From an uncultured Nitratifractor sp. (GTDB lineage Bacteria; Campylobacterota; Campylobacteria; Campylobacterales; Sulfurovaceae), in contig CAMZLH010000015.1 of NCBI GenBank assembly GCA_947311565.1, forward strand, positions 1-52,025: a stretch of DNA of 52,025 nt, read 5' to 3'. This document shows, one piece after another, positions 45,227 to 52,025 of this stretch. The notes under the pieces are model-generated. The model ran no database searches and was not told the origin of the DNA. It saw only the letters and a program-made list of their open reading frames with translations. The position numbers and the translations under genes are program-made. Every line of letters begins with the position of its first letter. Position 1 is the stretch's first letter.

Positions 45227-45969
45227 AATTAACTCTACTCTTAGTTATACCTATATCTCTATTTGCTAAGGATCCAACAGGTCTAAGTAGATATAAAAAA
45301 ATAGTTGAGCATAGTATAGAAAAGAGTAGTGGTACTCAAAAAAAGATACTACAAAATGCCTTAAAGATGGTAGAGAGTAGAGTTATTATCAGAGGCTCTT
45401 GTTGGGACTATATAGATAGAGTATATAGAGAGTCTAATGCTAGTAAAGTAGATATATTTAGCTCTAAAAAGAGTGAATTATATGCAGATATAGATAAAAT
45501 AAAGCCAGCAGATTGGTTATATCATATAAACTACTCATATAAAAATATAGAGCATAGTGGATTGTTTATAGATTGGGTAGATAAGAATAAAACAGAAGCA
45601 GTAATGCTTAGCTATGCAGGAGAAAAAAAGCTCTTACCTGCAAGGTTTAGAGTCTATAATATTAAGAGTACATACAATATAGTTAGAGCTAAGGAGAAAG
45701 AGATGGATTATATATCTATAAAAGATTACGCGAGAGTCAATAAAATAAGCATATTTAATGCTATAAAGTTAGCTAAAAGTGGTAAGGTAGAGACAATTAC
45801 TAAAGATTTAAATGGTAAAGAGCATATATTTATTAAAAATGATAGTACTGTTTTGGTAGATAAAGAGCCAAATAGAGAACCAACTGTAAGAGAGTTAATG
45901 AAAGAGATAGAAAAATTAAAGAGTAGAGTTGATGAATTAGAGCGAAAAGTCTCTAAGGGTAATAAGTAA
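45223..45969 (+). CDS. exported Cys/His protein fused to an HTH-like segment and coiled coil
   Basis: Not recognised as a named family. Order: signal peptide (1-15, ending LFA); a helical part; a segment with GSCWDYIDRVY (Cys60), IKPADWLYHI (Asp97) and EHSGLFIDW (His111). The spacing and pattern recall the NlpC/P60 or CHAP papain-like core, in which PGD and HVGIY motifs follow the catalytic Cys. From 161 comes MDYISIKDYARVNKISIFNAIKLAKSGK, which looks like an excisionase-type helix-turn-helix, then a coiled coil (about 222-247). An internal ATG at 45703 has AAGGAG six bases ahead, so a separate 88-residue product is possible. TTG start with AGAGGAG upstream. Confidence 0.62.
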   Translation: MKLTLLLVIPISLFAKDPTGLSRYKKIVEHSIEKSSGTQKKILQNALKMVESRVIIRGSCWDYIDRVYRESNASKVDIFSSKKSELYADIDKIKPADWLYHINYSYKNIEHSGLFIDWVDKNKTEAVMLSYAGEKKLLPARFRVYNIKSTYNIVRAKEKEMDYISIKDYARVNKISIFNAIKLAKSGKVETITKDLNGKEHIFIKNDSTVLVDKEPNREPTVRELMKEIEKLKSRVDELERKVSKGNK

Positions 45970-45980
45970 ATATTTATGAA

Positions 45981-46001
45981 CTATCCCCAATAAGGGGGTA
46001 G
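45981..46001. terminator. bidirectional hairpin terminator
   Basis: CTATCCCC pairs with GGGGGTAG around loop AATAA, with one T-G pair. It lies between the convergent gene ending at 45969 and glnA ending at 46004. Confidence 0.7.
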
Positions 46002-46003
46002 CT

Positions 46004-47437
46004 TTAGCAAGAGTAAGTAGATATATACTCAAATGCTGTTGGTCTTCCTTCTACAGGAATAACATGTCTGTTGAACATATAGTCAACATACTCTTTTACA
46101 TACTCTGAGCTCATAATTGGGCTTAAGAAGTCGTGATCTTTTTCTAGACCTTCAAGAGCATCTCTAAAGCTATTTGGAAGTTCAGGAATTTTTCTCTCTG
46201 CAATTTCATCTCTGCTTAGTTCAAATAGATCTTCGTTAAATGGTCCAACTAAATCGTAACCACCTTTTTTAATACCATCTAAACCTGCAATCATTAAAAC
46301 TGAAAATGCAAGGTAAGGACAAGCTACTGAATCTGGGAATCTTGTCTCAATTCTTGTAGCCATCTCTCCTGCACCATAAGGAATTCTACAAGCAGCCGAT
46401 CTGTTTTGGCTTGAATATGTTAGAATTCTTGGAGCTTCAAAACCTGGTAAAAGTCTTTTGAAAGAGTTTGTACTTGGGTTTGTAAATGCTGCAACAGCCT
46501 CTTTGTGTGCAAAGATACCACTTAGGTAGTCTAGTGCAGTTTTACTCAAATTCGCATACTCACCCTCTTTGTAGAATAGGTTTTTACCATCTTTCCATAG
46601 TGATTGGTGAACGTGCATACCGTTACCGTTATCATTATAGATTGGTTTTGGCATAAATGTAGCACTTTTACCATTTAGGTGAGCTACCATTTTTACAACA
46701 TACTTATACTTTTGAACATTGTCCGCTGCTGTAATAATATCAGAGAAAACGATACCAATTTCGTGTTGACCTTGTGCAACTTCGTGGTGTCCTAAAACAA
46801 CTTCTAAACCAACTTCTTCAAGAACATGCATCATCTCTGCTCTTAAATCAACTGCGCTATCAGTTGGCATTACTGGGAAGTAACCACCTTTAATTCTTGG
46901 TCTATGACCCATGTTACCCATATCTTCATACTCTGTACCATCAGCCCAATGACCTTCGTCTGTATCAACTCTAAAGTGCTGTTCATTGTCTTGATCAACA
47001 ATTTTAACATTATCAAAGATAAAGAACTCATTTTCTGGTCCAAAGTATGCAGCATCAGCAACACCAGCTTCTTCAAGTGCTTTAAGTGCTTTTTTAGCAA
47101 TACTTCTTGGGCATTTTGCATAAAGTTCGTTTTTGTAAATGTCATAAACATCACAAATTACTACAACTGTAGGGTCTGCAGTAAATGGATCCATAAATGC
47201 ACTTCCTGCATCTGGTTTAAGTAGCATATCTGACTCATTAATTGGCTGCCAATTTTCTATTGAAGAACCATCAAATGGCAAACCAGCCTCGAAAGATTCA
47301 GGACTAACTGCACTCATTCTATATGAGATATGATGCCACGCACCTTTAATATCTGTAAATCTAAAATCTACAAATTCTACTTCGTTATCCTCACAATACT
47401 TAAAGAACTCATCTATATTGTTAACAAATTTACCCAT
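46004..47437 (-). CDS. glnA: glutamine synthetase type I, without adenylylation tyrosine
   Basis: Fixes ammonia into glutamine. Family motifs are present: FDGSSIENW, PENEFFIFD, GHHEVAQGQHEIG, NGNGMHVHQS and RIETRFPDS. 477 residues is normal for GSI. The usual adenylylation site NLYDLPPEE is replaced by DLFELSRDE, so the modified Tyr is Phe405 and GlnE control is not expected. The same loss is known for Helicobacter pylori GlnA. The gene has its own promoter and TAGGAG ribosome binding site and no nitrogen-regulator gene nearby. Confidence 0.97.
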   Translation of the reverse strand: MGKFVNNIDEFFKYCEDNEVEFVDFRFTDIKGAWHHISYRMSAVSPESFEAGLPFDGSSIENWQPINESDMLLKPDAGSAFMDPFTADPTVVVICDVYDIYKNELYAKCPRSIAKKALKALEEAGVADAAYFGPENEFFIFDNVKIVDQDNEQHFRVDTDEGHWADGTEYEDMGNMGHRPRIKGGYFPVMPTDSAVDLRAEMMHVLEEVGLEVVLGHHEVAQGQHEIGIVFSDIITAADNVQKYKYVVKMVAHLNGKSATFMPKPIYNDNGNGMHVHQSLWKDGKNLFYKEGEYANLSKTALDYLSGIFAHKEAVAAFTNPSTNSFKRLLPGFEAPRILTYSSQNRSAACRIPYGAGEMATRIETRFPDSVACPYLAFSVLMIAGLDGIKKGGYDLVGPFNEDLFELSRDEIAERKIPELPNSFRDALEGLEKDHDFLSPIMSSEYVKEYVDYMFNRHVIPVEGRPTAFEYISTYSC

Positions 47438-47467
47438 TGTTACTCCTAATTAAAATTTAATGTAGCT

Positions 47468-47473
47468 ATTATA
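47468..47473 (-). promoter_or_regulatory. -10 box for glnA
   Basis: TATAAT on the minus strand (GTGTATAATAGC), 31 bases before the glnA ATG, with TAGGAGTAAC as ribosome binding site. Confidence 0.6.
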
Positions 47474-47507
47474 CACTCTTTTTATTTTTATCTTTAAGTA
47501 AATATGA

Positions 47508-48287
47508 TTAAATTTTATGCAATTGCATCTCTTTGTTGATATATGATACACAATTACTATATCCAATACTTTTGGCAAACTCTAAGGCTCTAGTGTAGTT
47601 TAAGCCAACTTGCTCAATACTATGGGCATCTGAACCAAAAGTTATTGGTATATTAGCTTCGTAACATACCTCTAATATATATTTACTTGGATATTGCTCT
47701 TTTACTGGCTTTCTGTAACCTGCTGCATTTATCTCTACAGACATTCCAGCTTTTTTAATTTCTTTGATAGCATTTTTCGCTATTAATCTTATATCTTTTT
47801 TAGGAAGAAAATTAAATACTTTCATCAAGTCTATATGTCCAACTATATTAAATCTACCCATTTTAGCCATCTGCTCTACTGCATTAAAGTACTCTTGCCA
47901 AATTGTATCTATATCTCTACCCTCATATCCTTTGATATACTCAGGATTATCAAACCCCCAATTATCTAAAAAATGAACAGAGCCTATTAGATAGTCTACT
48001 TTAGCGCTTAAGACCTTTTCGAACATATGCCCTTTTAGGTAGTCAACTTCGTAGCCAAGTCGAATATCTACTCTATCTTGAAACTCATTTTTTAAAGATA
48101 AAATCTCATCTTCATAGCTCTTCATTGCATCGAAACTCATTCTATATTTTTTATCAAAATCCATAGGTGCATGGTCACTAAAGCCGTAAATATCTATACC
48201 CTCTTCTATAGCTTTTATAATATACTCTCGTGGTCTTCCAGTTGCATGATTGCAAAGAGGTGTGTGGTTGTGAAGATCTACTCTCAT
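47508..48287 (-). CDS. hisK: PHP-domain histidinol-phosphatase (HisK/HisJ type)
   Basis: A polymerase-and-histidinol-phosphatase TIM-barrel with trinuclear metal site. Motif 1 is VDLHNHTPLCNHA, then GFSDHAPMD, GYEVDYL, GSVHFLDNW, VGHIDLMK, EINAAGY and FGSDAHS. 259 residues fits the HisJ family. It would complete the histidine pathway to which hisB at 22908 belongs. Other PHP phosphoesterase substrates cannot be excluded. It diverges from the U32 gene across 57 bases. Confidence 0.85.
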   Translation of the reverse strand: MRVDLHNHTPLCNHATGRPREYIIKAIEEGIDIYGFSDHAPMDFDKKYRMSFDAMKSYEDEILSLKNEFQDRVDIRLGYEVDYLKGHMFEKVLSAKVDYLIGSVHFLDNWGFDNPEYIKGYEGRDIDTIWQEYFNAVEQMAKMGRFNIVGHIDLMKVFNFLPKKDIRLIAKNAIKEIKKAGMSVEINAAGYRKPVKEQYPSKYILEVCYEANIPITFGSDAHSIEQVGLNYTRALEFAKSIGYSNCVSYINKEMQLHKI

Positions 48288-48344
48288 ATAAAACCTTATT
48301 TTTATTGTTATTATAGTAAAATTACCAAAAAATTATGGATATTT

Positions 48345-49682
48345 ATGAAAAAAGTAGAACTTTTAGCACCAGCTGGTAATTTAGAGAAGTTAAAAATCGC
48401 ACTAAATTATGGTGCTGATGCTGTATATGGTAGTACAAGTACATTTTCTTTAAGAATAAGAAGTGGAAAAGAGTTTGATATGGACTCATATAAAGAGGGA
48501 ATAGAGTATGCTCATAATATGGGTAAAAAGGTCTATGCAACTGTAAACTCTTTTCCTTTTAATTCTCAAATAGATCTTTATGAGAACCATATTGCAAAGA
48601 TTGCAGAGCTTAATCCTGATGCACTAATAGTTTCAAGCCCTGGCGTTGTTAAAATTGCGTCGAAAATTGCACCAAATATTCCTATACATCTATCTACACA
48701 AGCGAATGTAATGAATGCAATAGATGCAGAAGTTTATTACGATTTAGGTGTAAAAAGAATTATAGTTGCAAGAGAGATTAGTTTAAAAGATTGTGAAGCT
48801 ATTAAAAAACATCTGCCAGATATAGAGCTAGAGGTCTTTGTGCATGGTTCAATGTGTTTTGCGTATAGTGGTAGATGCTTAGTTTCGGCACTTCAAACTG
48901 GTAGAGTGCCTAACCGTGGAAGCTGTGCAAATGATTGCCGCTTTCCGTATGAGATTTATGCTCATAACCCAGAGAGTGGTACAACATTTAGATTAGATGA
49001 AGAGGAGGGCGTAGGAACATATATAATGAATGCCAAAGATATGAACCTTGCTTCTCATGTAGATGAGATTTTAAGAAGCGGCGTTATTGATTCTCTTAAA
49101 ATTGAGGGTAGAACTAAGTCTCCATACTATGCAGGAGTTGTTACAAAGGCTTATAGAGAATCGATTGATGACTTTTATAATGATAAGTTTAATGCGAACA
49201 AGTACCAAAAAGAGCTACATACAACACAAAATCGTGGCTTTACAGATGCATATTTAATATCACGCCCATTTGAAAGAGATGATACACAGTCACATGAGTT
49301 TTCTATACAGTATGGAACACATCAAGTTGTTGGACTTGTTAGCGAAGATGGCTTAAGTTGGAAGTGTAAAGATAAAACTTGCATTGGAGATAGAGTAGAG
49401 ATTGTTCTACCTATTGGTGTAAAAGTTGATTTAGTAGATAATGAAATTGGTAAAATAGAGCTTATAGATGGCTCTTATTGGTTAACATTTAATAAGATAG
49501 AGAGAGTGGACAATAAATTTTTAGATTGTGTACATAGTGGTTATATTTTTGATGTTAAACTACCAACTAAGCTACCAAGCTATACAATTTTAAGACGAGA
49601 GATAAAAGAGGCACTAGAAAAAAAAGGCTTAGTAGATGAGTCAACACCAATGAATTTAACACCAAAAGATAAGGAGAATTAA
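48345..49682 (+). CDS. trhP: U32-family protein, probable tRNA uridine-34 hydroxylation enzyme TrhP
   Basis: A U32 family member, formerly called a collagenase-like peptidase; related proteins TrhP/YegQ and RlhA hydroxylate RNA. It begins MKKVELLAPAGNLEKLKIAL, and the U32 signature follows: EVFVHGSMCFAYSGRC then GSCANDCRFPY with conserved cysteines that may bind an iron-sulfur cluster. A C-terminal beta domain (about 350-425) is present, as in TrhP. 445 residues agrees. The ATG at 48345 is chosen over an upstream extension that would run into the divergent PHP gene. Confidence 0.82.
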   Translation: MKKVELLAPAGNLEKLKIALNYGADAVYGSTSTFSLRIRSGKEFDMDSYKEGIEYAHNMGKKVYATVNSFPFNSQIDLYENHIAKIAELNPDALIVSSPGVVKIASKIAPNIPIHLSTQANVMNAIDAEVYYDLGVKRIIVAREISLKDCEAIKKHLPDIELEVFVHGSMCFAYSGRCLVSALQTGRVPNRGSCANDCRFPYEIYAHNPESGTTFRLDEEEGVGTYIMNAKDMNLASHVDEILRSGVIDSLKIEGRTKSPYYAGVVTKAYRESIDDFYNDKFNANKYQKELHTTQNRGFTDAYLISRPFERDDTQSHEFSIQYGTHQVVGLVSEDGLSWKCKDKTCIGDRVEIVLPIGVKVDLVDNEIGKIELIDGSYWLTFNKIERVDNKFLDCVHSGYIFDVKLPTKLPSYTILRREIKEALEKKGLVDESTPMNLTPKDKEN

Positions 49683-50177
49683 GTGAAGTTTGTATCGATA
49701 ATTATGGGAAGCAAGAGTGACTATGAGGTTATGAAAGAGTGTGCAGAGACGCTAAAAAAGTTTAGTGTACCATTTGAGATGATTATATCATCGGCACATA
49801 GAAGCCCCGATAGAACGAAAGATTATATTAAAGAGGCAGAGAAGAAAGGCTCTCAAGTATTTATTGCAGCTGCTGGTATGGCGGCACACTTAGCAGGTGC
49901 AGTTGCTGCAGCAACTACAAGACCAGTAATTGGAGTGCCTATGAAAGGTGGTGCAATGGATGGTATGGATGCAATGCTTAGCACCGTTCAAATGCCTTCA
50001 GGAATGCCAGTAGCAACAGTAGCGCTTGGAAAAGCAGGGGCAATTAATGCAGCATATTTAGCAATTCAAATAATGGCACTAGATGATGATGAGTTAAAGA
50101 CTAAGTTAGATGAAGATAGAATTTCAAAAGCAAAAAAAGTAGAACTAGACTCTAGTGAGATAGAGGTAATTTTATAG
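49683..50177 (+). CDS. purE: N5-carboxyaminoimidazole ribonucleotide mutase PurE
   Basis: A class I PurE (octameric) of purine synthesis. MGSKSDYEVMKECAE, SAHRSPDRT, AAGMAAHLAGAVAA and GVPMKGGAMDGMDAMLSTVQM are the family motifs. 164 residues is normal. GTG start directly after the U32 stop; AAGGAG lies just upstream. No purK is adjacent. Confidence 0.96.
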   Translation: MKFVSIIMGSKSDYEVMKECAETLKKFSVPFEMIISSAHRSPDRTKDYIKEAEKKGSQVFIAAAGMAAHLAGAVAAATTRPVIGVPMKGGAMDGMDAMLSTVQMPSGMPVATVALGKAGAINAAYLAIQIMALDDDELKTKLDEDRISKAKKVELDSSEIEVIL

Positions 50178-50185
50178 GAGCCAAT

Positions 50186-50440
50186 GTGGATAAGCCAAAG
50201 AGACAAAAGAGTGTAACTCTATTTACTTCACCATTATGTATATGGTGTACAAGAGCTAAAAATTACTTTAAAAAAAAGGGTATTAAATATAGAGCTATCG
50301 ATGTAAGCAGAGATAAAAAAGCCGCAAGAGATTGCATAAGAAATGGATGCAAAGGAGTACCAGTTGTATTAATAGCTGGAAGCCAATGGATTTGTGGATT
50401 TGACCAAAAGAAGATAGATAGAAGTTTGGGAATTAAATAA
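50186..50440 (+). CDS. glutaredoxin-like thiol-disulfide protein
   Basis: An 84-residue thioredoxin-fold protein. Active site SPLCIWC (Cys18, Cys21), cis-Pro in GVPVV (Pro59) and the terminal GFDQKKI helix are those of glutaredoxin/NrdH-type proteins. Three more cysteines (50, 55 and 70) are unusual for such a small member. GTG start with TAGGAG at 50175-50180; an overlapping out-of-frame ATG is not used. It follows purE by 8 bases. Confidence 0.82.
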   Translation: MDKPKRQKSVTLFTSPLCIWCTRAKNYFKKKGIKYRAIDVSRDKKAARDCIRNGCKGVPVVLIAGSQWICGFDQKKIDRSLGIK

Positions 50441-50447
50441 TTTTTGA

Positions 50448-50453
50448 TATAAT
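50448..50453 (+). promoter_or_regulatory. -10 box for the ATPase-partner pair
   Basis: TATAAT in TTTTTGATATAATC, 28 bases before the ATG at 50482, with TAGGATAA as ribosome binding site. This suggests that the two genes form their own transcription unit. Confidence 0.55.
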
Positions 50454-50481
50454 CAAAAAAGATAAAATATTAGGATAATCA

Positions 50482-51648
50482 ATGGCAAAAGAGTTAGCAC
50501 ACTTTAAAAACTTTGCTAAACTTAAAGATACTTCATTAGAGTTTAATGACATTACCGTCTTGGCAGGAAAGCCAAGCACTGGTAAGAGTTATGTGATGAA
50601 GTTTATGTATGCTGTTGAAGAGGCTAAATATTTAGTAGATAAAGATTATTGGAATAATTATAAATCTGTATGGTCTTTTTTGGAAGGTTTCTATTTTTAT
50701 GATAAAAACAATAAACTCCCACATACATTATTGTATGAAATGTTAGAAAACAGTAAATATCAAGAGTTATTAGAGTTTATAGAGAATAACAAATTTGATT
50801 TACATAATAAAGATAAGGCTATAAAGCTTTTACAAATGATTATAAATGATCAAAATGATATAAAATATTATTTAAATAATATTTCTAAATCAATTTTTGT
50901 AAATCTTAATCAAATATCTAAAAAGTTTGAGTATAAAAGTAAAAAAATATTATTTAAATTTGATAATAATAAGATATTGGTAAAAAGAGAGGTTAACTAT
51001 ACTATAGAAAATATTCACGAACCCATTTTTGTAGAAACTCCACTTATATTAGAATTTAAATCTTTTATGAGAAGAGAGAAAGGAAAAGTTCCATACCATA
51101 TTGAATCTCTATTGAATATTTTAGATACAAATTATTCATTTACAGACGAAGAGCAAGATAGATTTATTCAAAACTTTATAAAAAAATCTAAAGAGATAAT
51201 TTCTGGAGATATAGAGAGTAGTGGAGACTCTTTTATTTATAGAACTGATACTACAAATTATGATATTTTAAATACATCTTCTGGAACAAAAAGTATAGGT
51301 TTACTTCAATATTTGGTTACAAATAAAGCTTTAAAAAAGGGGTCAATTTTATTTTGGGAAGAACCAGAAGTTCACCTTCATCCTGAGTGGCAACTTAAAA
51401 TGGTAGATTTGTTTGTGGAGCTTATGAATGCAGGTGTAAAGATTGTATTCTCTACTCATAGCCCTTATATGGCTGATTATTTAAATGCAATATCTCAAAA
51501 GAGAGGTTTTAGAGGTAGGGTCTCTTTTAATGTATTAGAGGAGAAAGATGGTATTGTTAGCAACTATATTTTAGATGATAACAATTGGAATATATTACAA
51601 AAAGAGTTAATGGATACATTTGAGGATATTTTGTGGCAATACCTATAG
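50482..51648 (+). CDS. OLD-like AAA/ABC-type ATPase, first gene of a two-gene cassette
   Basis: A 388-residue single-domain SMC/RecF/OLD-type ATPase (AAA_15/AAA_21 group). Walker A is GKPSTGKS (residues 29-36). The middle (about 45-260) is a variable helical insertion. A signature-like NTSSGTKSIGLLQYL follows, with Walker B LFWEEPEVHLHPEWQ and the switch STHSPYMADYL. There is no C-terminal TOPRIM nuclease, so an effector would have to be separate; the next gene overlaps it by 16 bases. Such ATPases occur in anti-phage systems such as PARIS, Septu and retrons, but nothing proves that role here. Confidence 0.78.
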   Translation: MAKELAHFKNFAKLKDTSLEFNDITVLAGKPSTGKSYVMKFMYAVEEAKYLVDKDYWNNYKSVWSFLEGFYFYDKNNKLPHTLLYEMLENSKYQELLEFIENNKFDLHNKDKAIKLLQMIINDQNDIKYYLNNISKSIFVNLNQISKKFEYKSKKILFKFDNNKILVKREVNYTIENIHEPIFVETPLILEFKSFMRREKGKVPYHIESLLNILDTNYSFTDEEQDRFIQNFIKKSKEIISGDIESSGDSFIYRTDTTNYDILNTSSGTKSIGLLQYLVTNKALKKGSILFWEEPEVHLHPEWQLKMVDLFVELMNAGVKIVFSTHSPYMADYLNAISQKRGFRGRVSFNVLEEKDGIVSNYILDDNNWNILQKELMDTFEDILWQYL

Positions 51649-52025
51649 CAAGAGTTAAAGAGAAGTGCTGCGATGAAGAGCTGAGTGCTTTTACTGTAAT
51701 AGATATGGATTGTTTAGATAATATTGGCTCAACTTGTGATAAAGTTATTGAGTGTAAGAATAGATACTATTTAGTTGAAGAGAAGAGTATTACACTCTCT
51801 TTTTTAGATAATTGTTGTAAAGAGTTAGGGTTGAATTTGGATGATTTTAAGTATATAGCTGATGATATAGAATATCTTAAAATTAGTGAAGTAATAGCAC
51901 ATATACAACCTATGAGTATAGATACAAAAAGAAGAGTATTATCAGAATCTATTGTAAATATGATAAATAGTTCAGCAAAAAAAGCAAGTAATACAACAGA
52001 TATTTTAAATAAACAATTTAATAAT
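51633..52025 (+). CDS. Cys-rich partner of the ATPase, cut by the window end
   Basis: Only the first 131 codons are present, with no stop before the window end. GTG at 51633 has GAGGA six bases ahead. Seven Cys occur in the first 62 residues (12, 13, 27, 35, 41, 61, 62), and two acidic/hydrophobic strands run AFTVIDMDCLDN and NRYYLVEEKSITL. The second has a Glu-x-Lys (49-51) that, with Asp36, recalls PD-(D/E)XK nuclease cores; this is a weak match. The C-terminal part seen is helical. I do not recognise the family. Overlap and order make it the likely effector of the ATPase. Confidence 0.6.
   Translation, partial: MAIPIARVKEKCCDEELSAFTVIDMDCLDNIGSTCDKVIECKNRYYLVEEKSITLSFLDNCCKELGLNLDDFKYIADDIEYLKISEVIAHIQPMSIDTKRRVLSESIVNMINSSAKKASNTTDILNKQFNN

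Noticed and set aside
48171-48344. A 58-codon N-terminal extension of the U32 protein
   Set aside because: It is antisense to the PHP phosphatase start, and MKKVELLAPAGN at 48345 is the family N-terminus.

Overview
The window is AT-rich bacterial chromosome and reads as housekeeping sequence from the phylum Campylobacterota (the former Epsilonproteobacteria). Pointers to this are a giant fused ResB-CcsA cytochrome c synthase, atpB standing apart from the other ATP synthase genes, the order ctp-purC-purS-purQ, the block rpmH-rnpA-yidC-jag-mnmE, and a glutamine synthetase whose adenylylation tyrosine is replaced by Phe. Start codons TTG and GTG are frequent, and genes commonly overlap by 1 to 26 bases. 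I cannot name the genus from the sequence alone; a free-living sulfur- or hydrogen-oxidising relative of Sulfurimonas or Sulfurovum is a guess.

Layout. 1-550: four tRNA genes (Val, Glu, an identical second Val, Asp). 551-2921: a zinc ABC transporter (znuA-znuC-znuB). 2956-4791: an exported basic protein, a small acidic protein and an M15 peptidase. 4876-11161: a TauE-type permease, uvrA and polA. 11255-15101: the cytochrome c synthase and an HhH-GPD-like protein. 15121-17720: an exported protein, atpB, a small membrane protein and a ThiE/TenI protein. 17905-27522 (minus strand): a long head-to-tail run nadK-recN-tatD-rlpA-hisB-kdsC-lptC-gap-lptA-engB-argA-mreD-mrdA that couples LPS, peptidoglycan and cell-elongation functions. 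27628-30478: a small lipoprotein converging on clpB. 30625-35911: ctp, purCSQ, an SH3-like membrane protein, plsC and queD. 35989-37065: a stalked lipoprotein cytochrome c and a one-domain asparaginase. 37127-42422: fabI, then rpmH-rnpA-yidC-jag-mnmE. 42552-45969: a lipoprotein, nadE and an odd exported fusion protein. 46004-48287 (minus): glnA and a PHP phosphatase. 48345-50440: a U32-family gene, purE and a glutaredoxin. 50482 to the edge: an OLD-like ATPase coupled to a Cys-rich partner cut off by the window end.

No gene-free stretch exceeds 300 bases except the tRNA region 1-550. The largest true gaps, 17721-17904 and 21713-21895, hold degenerate mobile-element material: an IS3-family transposase fragment in the first, and a 23-bp element shared by both.

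The best candidates for something undescribed are the ATPase-partner pair at 50482-52025, the exported fusion protein at 45223 with a strong internal ribosome binding site, the rnpA gene with no ATG/GTG/TTG start, and the shared 23-bp intergenic element. I see no CRISPR array, prophage or complete insertion sequence.
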